This document shows, in pieces, positions 1 through 6,626 of a stretch of DNA of 7,075 bases. Source of the DNA: Gallionellaceae bacterium (GTDB lineage Bacteria; Pseudomonadota; Gammaproteobacteria; Burkholderiales; Gallionellaceae); contig JAITMU010000150.1 in NCBI GenBank assembly GCA_031277195.1, positions 1 through 7,075 on the forward strand. Direction: 5' to 3'. Position numbers and translations under genes: made by a program. The stretch's first letter is position 1. Each line of letters begins with the position of its first letter. The notes under the pieces are model-generated. The model made no database searches. It had not been told where the DNA came from and was given only the letters and a program-made list of their open reading frames with translations.

Positions 1-117
1 GCCCCTCACCCTACCCTCTCCCCGCAAGCGGGGAGAGGGAAAGTAGTCCCCTCTCCCCATAAATGGGGAAAGTAATCCCCTCTCCCCATTTATGGGGAGA
101 GGGTTAGGGTGAGGGGC
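1..117. repeat. Composite palindromic repeat with three hairpin modules
   Basis: The outer arms 1-13 and 105-117 are perfect 13-bp inverted repeats (GCCCCTCACCCTA and its complement). Inside are three modules built on CCCTCTCCCC: a perfect 12-bp hairpin with an AA loop at 14-39, a shorter CCCCAT/ATGGGG hairpin at 55-68, and a second perfect 12-bp hairpin with a TT loop at 78-103. Bases 37-60 recur at 66-89 with one mismatch, a tandem duplication of period 29. No ORF with a start and ribosome binding site lies here. It resembles the REP/BIME-type extragenic repeats of Proteobacteria; its function is unknown, and it may extend left of the window. Confidence 0.85.
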
Positions 118-178
118 GACAGTGCGGAGCAAATGCCGCCCATTCCGCAAAAAACACAAAGCCTGCCCCGCCCTACTC

Positions 179-304
179 CGTCATTCCAGCGAACGCTGGA
201 ATCCAGCGCATTTATCAAAATATTCCGGCGTAGCCGGACAACAAGGTTTTGTCCGCTGCGCGGGTTATTATTCTCGCTGGATTCCAGCTTGCGCTGGAAT
301 GACG
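179..304 (+). repeat. MITE/REP-like element, copy 1
   Basis: This 126-bp non-coding element starts CGTCATTCCAGCG and ends CGCTGGAATGACG, so its ends are inverted repeats, and each ~28-bp end is itself a small palindrome (ATTCCAGCG..CGCTGGAAT). The centre holds another hairpin, CCGGACAA..TTTTGTCCG. The first 85 bases are nearly identical in the copies at 4247 and 6627; a short stretch before the right arm (264-275) is variable. The element ends 8 bp beyond the stop codon of the minus-strand nuclease gene, where its hairpins could act as a transcript end. No clear target-site duplication is visible. Such non-autonomous repeats are usually mobilised in trans by a transposase, and none is encoded here. 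Confidence 0.88.
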
Positions 305-312
305 AGAGAACC

Positions 313-1779
313 CTACCCTTTGAACACCTCCCAAATCCGCACCATCGCCCAGGTATCCAACCCACAATACGCCAGCAACTGTTCCTCAATTTCCTGCCGG
401 CGTTCTTCCGCTGTCTCCGGCGCAATCGCTTCCAGATAGGCTTCCATCGCCATGCCGCCGTGTTGCACGCCTTCCAGGTCGTCGTAGCTCAGGTCGGGAC
501 ACAGCGCGGGCAATACGCTTTTGATGCTCCAGCTTCCCTGCTGGCTGGGGTGGTAGTAATGCGCTTGCGCGATGGGCAGCAAATCCACCAGCCGGTCGTT
601 CAAGGCGAGCAGCGGTTTTTTGAGTTTGGGGAAACGCGCGGCGAGGTCGGCGATGCGGCCTGCTTCAAATTTGGCGTTGTACGCAAAGATCGGACCGCTG
701 GTGCCGCAGGCGTCGATCAGCGCTTCGGCCAATGCGCGGGAAGGGTCGTCGCCGGACAAATCCAGAAACGGCGTTTCTGTCACCTTTCCGTTGCGCGACA
801 GTTTTTGCACGCTGAACTGAAAGGGAATCTGCTGGTAGGGGCGTGTGCCTTTCCAGATGGGGACGGTAAACCGGATGGTTTCGAAGTCGAGAAAATAGGC
901 GGGCAGTTTGTGCGCGGCCAGCTTTTCTGCCGCGCCTTCGCCGTCGAACCAGATCTCGCCGGAGAGCGTGGCGTGTTTGACGCGCAGTTGCGTTTCGTTC
1001 AGCAGATCATCCGACACTTCGCGCATGTCGCTCGCGCCCGTTTCCTTGATTTTTTTGGAACGGCGCGGCAGCCATTCCACCGGATATTCCGCTTGCGGTT
1101 CCTGGCTGCTGCAATAGTTGTAAAAGCCGCACTCATACGGATCGCCGCATTGATCGCCCGTGGCGATGTTCGGCGCTTTGCGTTTGGCGGCGACGGTGTG
1201 CGCGGCTTTGATCCATTGTTCCACTTCATCCGCGCGTTCCATGGCTTCGTCGGTCAAATCATGTTCGACAAGCAGGCCGTCGTAATCGCCGCCACCCGGA
1301 TACACCCAACTGCTATCCACACATGCCAGCGCGACGCCAGTCAGCGCGATGCCCATTTTTTGCGCGATATAGGTCTGGATGGCGGCATCGTCGCGGTGAT
1401 AGTCTTTGACGCTGGCGGAGGATTTCACTTCCACCATGCGCCACCGACCGCCGCGCACGGGCAGCATGATGTCGGCGAATGCGCGCACGCCTTCGTCTGG
1501 CAGGTTAAGCCCCGCTTCAAAAATCGGCTGCTTGCCCTGCAACAGGGTTTGCGTGCGGGCAAACGCGGCGGCCATGCCTTCCTCCCAAAAATCGACAAGT
1601 TCGCCTTTGCCTTTTGGGTCGTATAACTGCCGCGCCAGTTCTCCTATTTGATTACCTTCGGCATACGATTTTTCCGTGGCGGCGGAATCTTCCCGCAATT
1701 CGGGATGGTGTATTTCCAGCCAGAGCCGTTTCGGACATTGACGCCAGGCGATGAGTTTGGATTTTGAAAGCGGCTTCAT
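313..1779 (-). CDS. DUF2779-family protein: PD-(D/E)XK (Cas4/RecB-like) nuclease with DEDDy exonuclease domain
   Basis: A 488-residue protein that appears to join two nuclease folds. The N-terminal half resembles the Cas4/RecB-type PD-(D/E)XK family: D103 (FADIML), E117-x-K119 (VEVKSS) and Q135-T-Y form the expected active-site series. C15 (QCPKRLW) with C211, C217 and C223 gives the four-cysteine pattern that holds an Fe-S cluster in Cas4/AddB-like nucleases. The C-terminal half matches DUF2779 and an RNase H-like 3'-5' exonuclease: D298-x-E300 (motif I), N368-x2-F-E372 (motif II, Glu where canonical DEDD enzymes have Asp) and Y471-x3-D475 (motif III, DEDDy). Predicted action is cytoplasmic cleavage or trimming of DNA or RNA; the substrate is unknown. 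The start has a strong ribosome binding site (GAGGAGAAGCAC-ATG on the minus strand). The gene is divergent from the WYL regulator and ends 8 bp before repeat copy 1. The family call is confident; the biological role is not. Confidence 0.88.
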   Translation of the reverse strand: MKPLSKSKLIAWRQCPKRLWLEIHHPELREDSAATEKSYAEGNQIGELARQLYDPKGKGELVDFWEEGMAAAFARTQTLLQGKQPIFEAGLNLPDEGVRAFADIMLPVRGGRWRMVEVKSSASVKDYHRDDAAIQTYIAQKMGIALTGVALACVDSSWVYPGGGDYDGLLVEHDLTDEAMERADEVEQWIKAAHTVAAKRKAPNIATGDQCGDPYECGFYNYCSSQEPQAEYPVEWLPRRSKKIKETGASDMREVSDDLLNETQLRVKHATLSGEIWFDGEGAAEKLAAHKLPAYFLDFETIRFTVPIWKGTRPYQQIPFQFSVQKLSRNGKVTETPFLDLSGDDPSRALAEALIDACGTSGPIFAYNAKFEAGRIADLAARFPKLKKPLLALNDRLVDLLPIAQAHYYHPSQQGSWSIKSVLPALCPDLSYDDLEGVQHGGMAMEAYLEAIAPETAEERRQEIEEQLLAYCGLDTWAMVRIWEVFKG

Positions 1780-1814
1780 GGTGCTTCTCCTCGTTATGAA
1801 TTCGGAATGGGTGT

Positions 1815-1847
1815 ATTATCGCTCCGTTTTGGGACAAAATTTGTCTC
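1815..1847 (-). promoter_or_regulatory. Putative operator-promoter for the nuclease gene
   Basis: Read on the minus strand, a 13-bp palindrome GACA-AATTT-TGTC (1833-1845) is followed by 12 nt and then GATAAT (1815-1820), a good -10 match. Transcription would begin near 1808, giving a ~30-nt leader with the nuclease ribosome binding site. The palindrome is centred near -31 and occupies the -35 region, where no TTGACA-like hexamer is present. That suggests control by a bound regulator, either activation or repression. The same palindrome, spacer and -10 recur before the AAA+ gene. The promoter is predicted from pattern only. Confidence 0.55.
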
Positions 1848-1858
1848 TTTATCGGAGC
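1821..1858. promoter_or_regulatory. Nested inverted repeat in the divergent intergenic region
   Basis: GCTCCG (1821-1826) and CGGAGC (1853-1858) are perfect inverted repeats around the inner palindrome GACAAA-A-TTTGTC (1833-1845); the two dyads are concentric to within half a base. The element lies between the divergent nuclease and WYL genes, upstream of the WYL start at 1870. It could be a double-layer operator for autoregulation, or a hairpin in the WYL leader if transcription starts to its left. A weak plus-strand -10, TATTAT, is at 1814-1819 without a convincing -35. Confidence 0.5.
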
Positions 1859-1869
1859 ATGATACCGCC

Positions 1870-2934
1870 ATGGCAACACTCGACAATCCCATTCTCGCCC
1901 TGCTGCCCACGTCCCGATCCAGCAATCCCTGGATGTCCACCACGCAGATTGCCGAACGATTGAAGGCGGCCGGACAGGAGGTCAACCACAAAAAAACGGT
2001 CATGCGTCGCCTGCAGGAACTGGAATCGCAACATCTGGTGCTATGCGAACAGCGCGGCAAGGCGTATTACTGGCAACGCAAGGAAGGCGCAAGCGGATTG
2101 GCGAGCGGAAAGATGTCGCTCGAAGAAGCGCTGGCGTTGCAAATTCTGAAGCAATTCGCCAAAAACCAGTTGCCCGAACAAGTGCTGGGCTACCTGAAAG
2201 GCTTGCTCGACGCAGCGGATGAGCGGCTGAAAAATCCGTATTCCGAAGAGGATCGGCGCTATGCCCAATGGCACCGGAAAATCGCCGTTTCCGCCGGACA
2301 TTTTCAGTTGATGCCTCCGACCATCAAGAATGAGGTTTTCGACCGCATCACCGATGCGCTGTTCATGGAGCGCCTGCTGTCCGTCAGGCATAAAAAAGTC
2401 AACGATGAAGCCCCCAACGAACGCATCTTGATGCCGCTGGGGCTGGTCGAAGTCGCCAATGGATTGACGTATCTGGTGGCGCGGATGCGCCGCGACGATG
2501 GCAGTTTTTATGACAACCAGCGTTTTTATCGGCTGGATCGCATCAGCAGCGCGCGCCTGCTGGATGACAATTTCCGATATCCGCGCGACTTCAATCTGGA
2601 TGCTTACATCCACGAACAGCGGGAGATGGAGTTTTACCCCGGCGAATCGATCAAGGTAACGCTCAAAATGTCCACCAACGCATACACCGTTTATCTGAGC
2701 GAAACCCCGCTCACCAGAGACCAGGACGTGACTCACCACAAGGACGGCAACGTCACCGTAACCGCGACCGTGGTGGAAAGCTGGCGCTTCCACGAATGGC
2801 TGCTGGCGCGGGCGGGGGAAATGATGGTCGTGTCGCCGAAGAAATTGCGCGACAAGGTAAAAGGGGATTTGGAGAGGGCGGTGCAGTTGTATCAATATAA
2901 AGTTGCAGACCTGAAAACGAATACGAAAATTTAA
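1870..2934 (+). CDS. WYL-domain transcriptional regulator with N-terminal winged helix-turn-helix
   Basis: A 354-residue regulator. Residues ~22-52 (TTQIAERLKAAG..MRRLQELE) form a DeoR/winged-helix DNA-binding unit, followed by a basic wing (RGKAYYWQRK). A helical linker runs to ~165. The WYL sensor domain covers ~165-235, with PLGLVEVANGLTYLVA at the signature position and the conserved RLDRI. A WCX-type C-terminal domain covers ~255-335 (LLARAGEMMVVSP..LRDKV). WYL proteins bind nucleic acid or nucleotide ligands and act as dimeric repressors or activators, many in phage defence or DNA-damage control. I chose ATG 1870 because the family-like sequence begins there and GGAG (1854-1857) lies 12 nt upstream, a long spacing. 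An in-frame ATG at 1807 would add 21 residues that run through the presumed operator. The gene is divergent from the nuclease and 23 bp upstream of the solenoid gene. Its likely targets are the two GACA-N5-TGTC sites (inference). Confidence 0.87.
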   Translation: MATLDNPILALLPTSRSSNPWMSTTQIAERLKAAGQEVNHKKTVMRRLQELESQHLVLCEQRGKAYYWQRKEGASGLASGKMSLEEALALQILKQFAKNQLPEQVLGYLKGLLDAADERLKNPYSEEDRRYAQWHRKIAVSAGHFQLMPPTIKNEVFDRITDALFMERLLSVRHKKVNDEAPNERILMPLGLVEVANGLTYLVARMRRDDGSFYDNQRFYRLDRISSARLLDDNFRYPRDFNLDAYIHEQREMEFYPGESIKVTLKMSTNAYTVYLSETPLTRDQDVTHHKDGNVTVTATVVESWRFHEWLLARAGEMMVVSPKKLRDKVKGDLERAVQLYQYKVADLKTNTKI

Positions 2935-2957
2935 TTGCATCATCACAGGAGGCGGGT

Positions 2958-4166
2958 ATGCGGATTACACGCGAAGTTATGGAATGTTTGAAACGCTGGC
3001 ACAATGTTGGAATGGTGGAGTGGTTTTTACGCCGCTTTCCCGAGGGCGAAGCGGAATATCAAGATGTGCTCAATGCAGCGGCGGCGGATGGCGAGTCATA
3101 CTACGCATATGCCTTAATGAAAAGCATCAAATCCGAAACCACCATTGAAGTTGATGCCATTACCGACTGCAAACATTTTTTCGCGGCTGGAAATCTCGTT
3201 ATCAAAACCAGCGCCATCATTTCCGGGAAGTTATACGCTGGCGGAAGTATCCAAGCCGGAGAGGATATAACAGCCAAAGGAGGCATCTGGACGACTCACT
3301 GTGTTTCTGCGGGCAAAAACATCAATACTGACAGCATTGAAGCTGACCGCATCGTGGCTGGCGGGTATATCAAGGCAGATGGTCCCATCCGGGCTGAGTG
3401 GGAGATTACAGCCGGTGATTACATCAAAGCTGGTGGCGTTATTGAAGCCCTCCAACGTAGCGATTCAAGTAGACACGTCGGTATCAAGGCGGGCACTTAC
3501 ATCAAGGGCGAGTACATCAAAGCAGTATCACGCATTGAGGCTGGTACCGACATTACAGCCAGCGACCTCATCGAGGGGGATTACATTACCACTGGCCTCC
3601 TGCGCTACGACACAAACGATGAAGAAAACAAAACCGGCGGAGATATCGTATCCCGCGGCGATATCCAAGCCCGCTCGACGATCAAGGCAGGTGGCAACAT
3701 CAAAGCAGGCAGGGACATCAAAGCTGGCGACAACATTCTGGCCTGGCAAGGAATTGACGCGGGAGAAGCTATCGAAGCGATTGGGGGAATACGAGCCAGC
3801 ACGAACATCAAGGCCGGAGGCAAAATCAACGTTGGCCATGCCCACGCCGGTACTGACATTGAAGCCGAGTATGATATCGTCTGCGGCAGCACCCTTGAGG
3901 CCGGCAGAAACCTTGAGTCAGGCGGAGATATTAAAGCTGGTGCCATTGATGCTGGCGGAAACATTGAGGCGAGGGGAAGCATTCTGTCAGGCTCATCCAT
4001 TACGGGGGCGCATATTGAAGCCCGCATCGGCATCTTCGCAGGGCTCAATGAAAGACGCGAATCATGGCCTACGCGCGCGAAAGTTACCGCCGCAACCAAA
4101 CCGGATAATCTGAACAGCGGTTTCTGGGTTGAGCCGGAAGATCCAAACGGCGAACTTGGTAAATAA
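2958..4166 (+). CDS. Six-residue-repeat protein, predicted beta-solenoid (bactofilin/hexapeptide-like), function unknown
   Basis: A 402-residue protein. The N-terminal ~70 residues (MRITREVMECLKRWHNVG..) look helical and resemble no family I can name. From ~75 to ~360 the chain is built of a six-residue unit close to I-K-A-G-G-x, for example IKAGGN-IKAGRD-IKAGDN at 242-259 and IEAIGG-IRASTN-IKAGGK at 272-289. A hydrophobic residue recurs every sixth position, mostly followed by Ala then Gly. A few five-residue units (IKAGA, HAGTD) would mark turns or register slips. This periodicity predicts a beta-solenoid; unlike classical acyltransferase hexapeptides, small residues sit at positions 3-4. 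The last ~40 residues are non-repetitive and end in an acidic tail. There is no signal peptide or membrane segment, so it is probably cytoplasmic and may self-assemble or act as a scaffold. AGGAGG (2947-2952) lies 5 nt before the start. It probably shares an mRNA with the WYL gene. Confidence 0.8.
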   Translation: MRITREVMECLKRWHNVGMVEWFLRRFPEGEAEYQDVLNAAAADGESYYAYALMKSIKSETTIEVDAITDCKHFFAAGNLVIKTSAIISGKLYAGGSIQAGEDITAKGGIWTTHCVSAGKNINTDSIEADRIVAGGYIKADGPIRAEWEITAGDYIKAGGVIEALQRSDSSRHVGIKAGTYIKGEYIKAVSRIEAGTDITASDLIEGDYITTGLLRYDTNDEENKTGGDIVSRGDIQARSTIKAGGNIKAGRDIKAGDNILAWQGIDAGEAIEAIGGIRASTNIKAGGKINVGHAHAGTDIEAEYDIVCGSTLEAGRNLESGGDIKAGAIDAGGNIEARGSILSGSSITGAHIEARIGIFAGLNERRESWPTRAKVTAATKPDNLNSGFWVEPEDPNGELGK

Positions 4167-4179
4167 CGGATATTTCCTG

Positions 4180-4207
4180 AATTCCGCCGAACCTGCACGG
4201 CGGGATT
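4180..4207 (+). terminator. Stem-loop after the solenoid gene, possible weak terminator
   Basis: AATTCCGCCG (4180-4189) pairs with CGGCGGGATT (4198-4207) to give a 10-bp stem with one T-G wobble and an 8-nt loop, 13 bp after the stop codon. Only a short T-rich stretch follows and there is no U-tract, so it is not a convincing intrinsic terminator by itself. It may protect the 3' end or act together with the repeat element at 4247-4375. Confidence 0.4.
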
Positions 4208-4246
4208 TATCTCACGGTTGTCCCGCAATTTCCGCGCGCCCTGCCC

Positions 4247-4375
4247 CGTCATTCCAGCGAACGCTGGAATCCAGTGCAGTTATCAAAATGCTCCGGCGTA
4301 GCCGGACAAGAAGGTTTTGTCCGCTGCGCGGGTTGTTATTCAACCCACTGGATTCCAGCTTTCGCTGGAATGACG
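4247..4375 (+). repeat. MITE/REP-like element, copy 2
   Basis: A 129-bp copy of the element at 179-304, in the same orientation, with the same CGTCATTCCAGCG/CGCTGGAATGACG ends and central CCGGACAA..TTTTGTCCG hairpin. It has several substitutions and is the most diverged of the three copies. It occupies the middle of the 347-base intergenic stretch 4167-4513, which otherwise holds a stem-loop after the solenoid gene and the promoter region of the AAA+ gene; no gene is supported there. Confidence 0.88.
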
Positions 4376-4455
4376 GCGTGGGATGGTGCAGCCGCGATGC
4401 CCGCCCCGACTCAAAATCCAGCCAGTAAAAAAACACCGGAATCGACGCAATATAA

Positions 4456-4486
4456 GACATGAAATGTCTCATGCCTTGCCGATAAT
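4456..4486 (+). promoter_or_regulatory. Putative operator-promoter for the AAA+ gene
   Basis: The palindrome GACA-TGAAA-TGTC (4456-4468; extended AGACAT-GAA-ATGTCT at 4455-4469) is followed by 12 nt and GATAAT (4481-4486). The predicted start near 4493 leaves a ~21-nt leader containing the GGAG ribosome binding site at 4504-4507. No -35 hexamer matches the consensus; the palindrome takes its place. The arrangement matches, base for base in spacing, the one reading toward the nuclease at 1815-1847. TATAAG at 4451-4456 is an alternative -10. Confidence 0.55.
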
Positions 4487-4513
4487 CTCCTCGTACACCA
4501 AAAGGAGATCGAC

Positions 4514-6610
4514 ATGGCTATGCGTTGTTCTGACATCGAAAAAGAATTGAGTCCCCTGTCCCGTCTGTGGATTTTGCGGATTCTCGTCAAGCTGGATGGT
4601 TACAAGAAATTCCTGAATTTCGACAGGCGCACGTTTTATTACGAAAAGGACGAGCTGGCCAGCCTGCTGGGTTTGCCTGATCCGCCTTCCAGCGAGAAAG
4701 ACATCAACGGCAAGCGCGCGCGCAGACAAATCCTGCAACAACTTGAGGCATTGCTCGACGATGCGGAGGCTCATGCGCCCAAACAATCTTTCTCGAACCT
4801 TCTTCGGAACAACATCCAGGCGTTGAGCGAACATATCGGCCTGTCGGAAACCGACAGGCATCTCCTGGAATTTGCCGCCGCGCTGAAAAGCGATTCCATC
4901 ATCAGCGACGCAGCCGACTATCTTGGCGAATTGAATTTGCGCAAGCTGGTTCATGTTTTGTCCGTTATTCTGGATATTCCCGGCAATGACATCTCTGCGT
5001 CGCTGCAATCAAACAGCCCGCTGACGCAATCCGGCTTGCTCACGGTTGACTCTCGCCACCGCTACCATCTTTCCAGCAAGATAGAGGTTCTATCGAACGA
5101 TTTTGCGGAGCAGGTCTCCTTCATGCCGCTGAACCTGCCGTCCCTGATGCATGAATTCATCACGGAATCCAGCAAAGCCAAACTGACGCTGGAAGATTAT
5201 CCGCACCTCTCCTCATTCATCGACGTGTTGCGTCCCTACATGCGCCAGGCCATTGATAATGGCCGCAAGGGGGTCAACGTATTGCTGTATGGCGCACCGG
5301 GAACGGGAAAAAGCGAGCTGGCGCGCGCAATCGCGCAGGAATTGAATTGCACGCTGTTCGAGTCCTCCAGCGAGGATTCCAGTGGCAATGCGCGCGACGG
5401 CGAAAGCCGGTTGAAAGCGTTTCGTTTTGTGCAATGCCTGTTTGCCCGGCAAAAAAATACGTTGCTGGCTTTTGATGAGGCCGAGGATATTTTCCGTGGC
5501 GGATTCTTCAGCCTCAGCATCGCAGACCGCCACAAGGGCTGGCTCAATCACATGCTGGAAAACAACCCAGTGCCGACCATCTGGCTGACCAACAGCATCG
5601 ACAGTCTGGATGCCGCGTTCGCCCGCCGCTTTGATCTGGTGCAGGAAATCCCCATCCCGCCCAAGCCCATCCGCGAAAAAATCCTGAACGATGCCGCTGG
5701 CGGGATGCTGTCCGCATCCGCCGTCAAGCGGCTGGCGGAATCGGAGCATCTGTCGCCTGCGGTGGTGCAGCGTTCGGCTGCGGTCGTCAAGGCGATTCAG
5801 GATGACTTGCCAGAATCGCCGGACAAGGTGATGGAAACGCTGATCGCCAACACCATGACGGCGCAGGGTTTGAAGCGCATCCCGAAGAAAGACCCTGCGC
5901 GTCTGCCGGATGTTTACGATCCCGCTTTCATCAATACGGACATCGACATGGCGGAACTGGCGGCGGGCGTCAAGCAATCCCGCTCGGCGCGCATCTGCCT
6001 TTACGGCGCGCCCGGAACCGGCAAGACGGCCTTTGGCCGCTGGCTGGCGGAGCAACTGGAAGCGCCGCTGCACATCAAGCGCGCGTCCGATATTTTGTCG
6101 ATGTGGGTGGGGCAGGCAGAAAAGAATATCGCCCATGCCTTCCGGCAGGCCGAAATGGAAAACGCCGTTTTGTTGATCGACGAAGTGGACAGTTTTCTGC
6201 GTGACCGCAAAAATGCCCAGCGATCCTGGGAAGTCTCGCAAGTCAACGAAATGCTGACGCAGATGGAAGCCTTCCCCGGCGTGTTCATCGCCTCGACCAA
6301 CCTGATGGACGGACTGGACGAAGCCTCATTGCGGCGTTTCGACCTGAAGGTGAAATTCCAGTATCTGCGCCCGGAGCAGGCGCTGGAATTGTTCCGGCGG
6401 CATTGTGCTGGCCTGGGATTGGCCGATGACGACGAAAGCAGCACGCTCATCCGCTCACTGACCAACCTCGCACCGGGCGACTTCGCCGCCGTCATTCGGC
6501 AATCACGCTTTCATCCGCTGAAAACGGCGGGCGATTTTGCCCGTGCGTTGCAGAATGAGTGTGCGATCAAAAAGAACGGCGCGAAACAACCGATCGGTTT
6601 CAGATACTGA
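4514..6610 (+). CDS. Tandem AAA+ ATPase (two classic AAA modules, Cdc48/FtsH-like motifs)
   Basis: A 698-residue cytoplasmic ATPase. Residues 1-~210 are predicted helical, with a stretch near 140-195 (SPLTQSGLLTVDSRHRYHL) that looks like a winged-helix adaptor region. AAA module 1 has Walker A GAPGTGKS (260-267), Walker B LLAFDE (D321-E322), sensor 1 WLTN360 and the arginine pair in ARRFD (371-372). Module 2 has Walker A GAPGTGKT (498-505), Walker B LLIDE (D556-E557), sensor 1 ASTN596 and RRFD (607-610). Both sites therefore look able to hydrolyse ATP. Module 2 carries a pore-loop-like MWVGQAEKNI (W531-V532-G533) as in protein-threading AAA motors; module 1 has Ser/Glu/Gly-rich sequence in that position and no aromatic residue. 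It is probably a hexameric remodeller or unfoldase; its substrate is unknown. The start has GGAG 6 nt upstream. It stands alone on its transcript, and repeat copy 3 begins 17 nt after the stop codon. The shared promoter pattern suggests co-regulation with the nuclease. Confidence 0.9.
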   Translation: MAMRCSDIEKELSPLSRLWILRILVKLDGYKKFLNFDRRTFYYEKDELASLLGLPDPPSSEKDINGKRARRQILQQLEALLDDAEAHAPKQSFSNLLRNNIQALSEHIGLSETDRHLLEFAAALKSDSIISDAADYLGELNLRKLVHVLSVILDIPGNDISASLQSNSPLTQSGLLTVDSRHRYHLSSKIEVLSNDFAEQVSFMPLNLPSLMHEFITESSKAKLTLEDYPHLSSFIDVLRPYMRQAIDNGRKGVNVLLYGAPGTGKSELARAIAQELNCTLFESSSEDSSGNARDGESRLKAFRFVQCLFARQKNTLLAFDEAEDIFRGGFFSLSIADRHKGWLNHMLENNPVPTIWLTNSIDSLDAAFARRFDLVQEIPIPPKPIREKILNDAAGGMLSASAVKRLAESEHLSPAVVQRSAAVVKAIQDDLPESPDKVMETLIANTMTAQGLKRIPKKDPARLPDVYDPAFINTDIDMAELAAGVKQSRSARICLYGAPGTGKTAFGRWLAEQLEAPLHIKRASDILSMWVGQAEKNIAHAFRQAEMENAVLLIDEVDSFLRDRKNAQRSWEVSQVNEMLTQMEAFPGVFIASTNLMDGLDEASLRRFDLKVKFQYLRPEQALELFRRHCAGLGLADDDESSTLIRSLTNLAPGDFAAVIRQSRFHPLKTAGDFARALQNECAIKKNGAKQPIGFRY

Positions 6611-6626
6611 CCGCCCGCATCATCTC

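Noticed and set aside
236..254. GACAA..TTGTC hairpin in the repeat centre considered as another regulator site
   Set aside because: The half-sites are separated by 9 rather than 5 bases (GACA-N9-TGTC), and no -10 at the matching distance was seen. It fits the repeat's own hairpin.
179..304. Repeats considered as a CRISPR array
   Set aside because: The three copies are kilobases apart, ~126-129 bp long, with inverted ends and no regular short spacers.
109..1626. A 505-codon plus-strand open frame opposite the nuclease gene
   Set aside because: It begins inside the repeats, has no ribosome binding site, and its protein is Phe/His/Arg/Ala-rich without recognisable motifs. The minus-strand frame has clear nuclease motifs and a good ribosome binding site.
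2041..2946. A 301-codon minus-strand open frame opposite the WYL gene
   Set aside because: Composition is that of an antisense shadow, with no motif; the plus-strand WYL protein is well supported.
3301..4113. A 270-codon plus-strand open frame inside the solenoid gene
   Set aside because: It is a frame-shifted reading of the same DNA repeats, so its own periodicity is inherited; it has no ribosome binding site.
5213..6241. A 342-codon minus-strand open frame opposite the AAA+ gene
   Set aside because: It overlaps both Walker regions of a clearly coding AAA+ gene and shows no domain or start signal.
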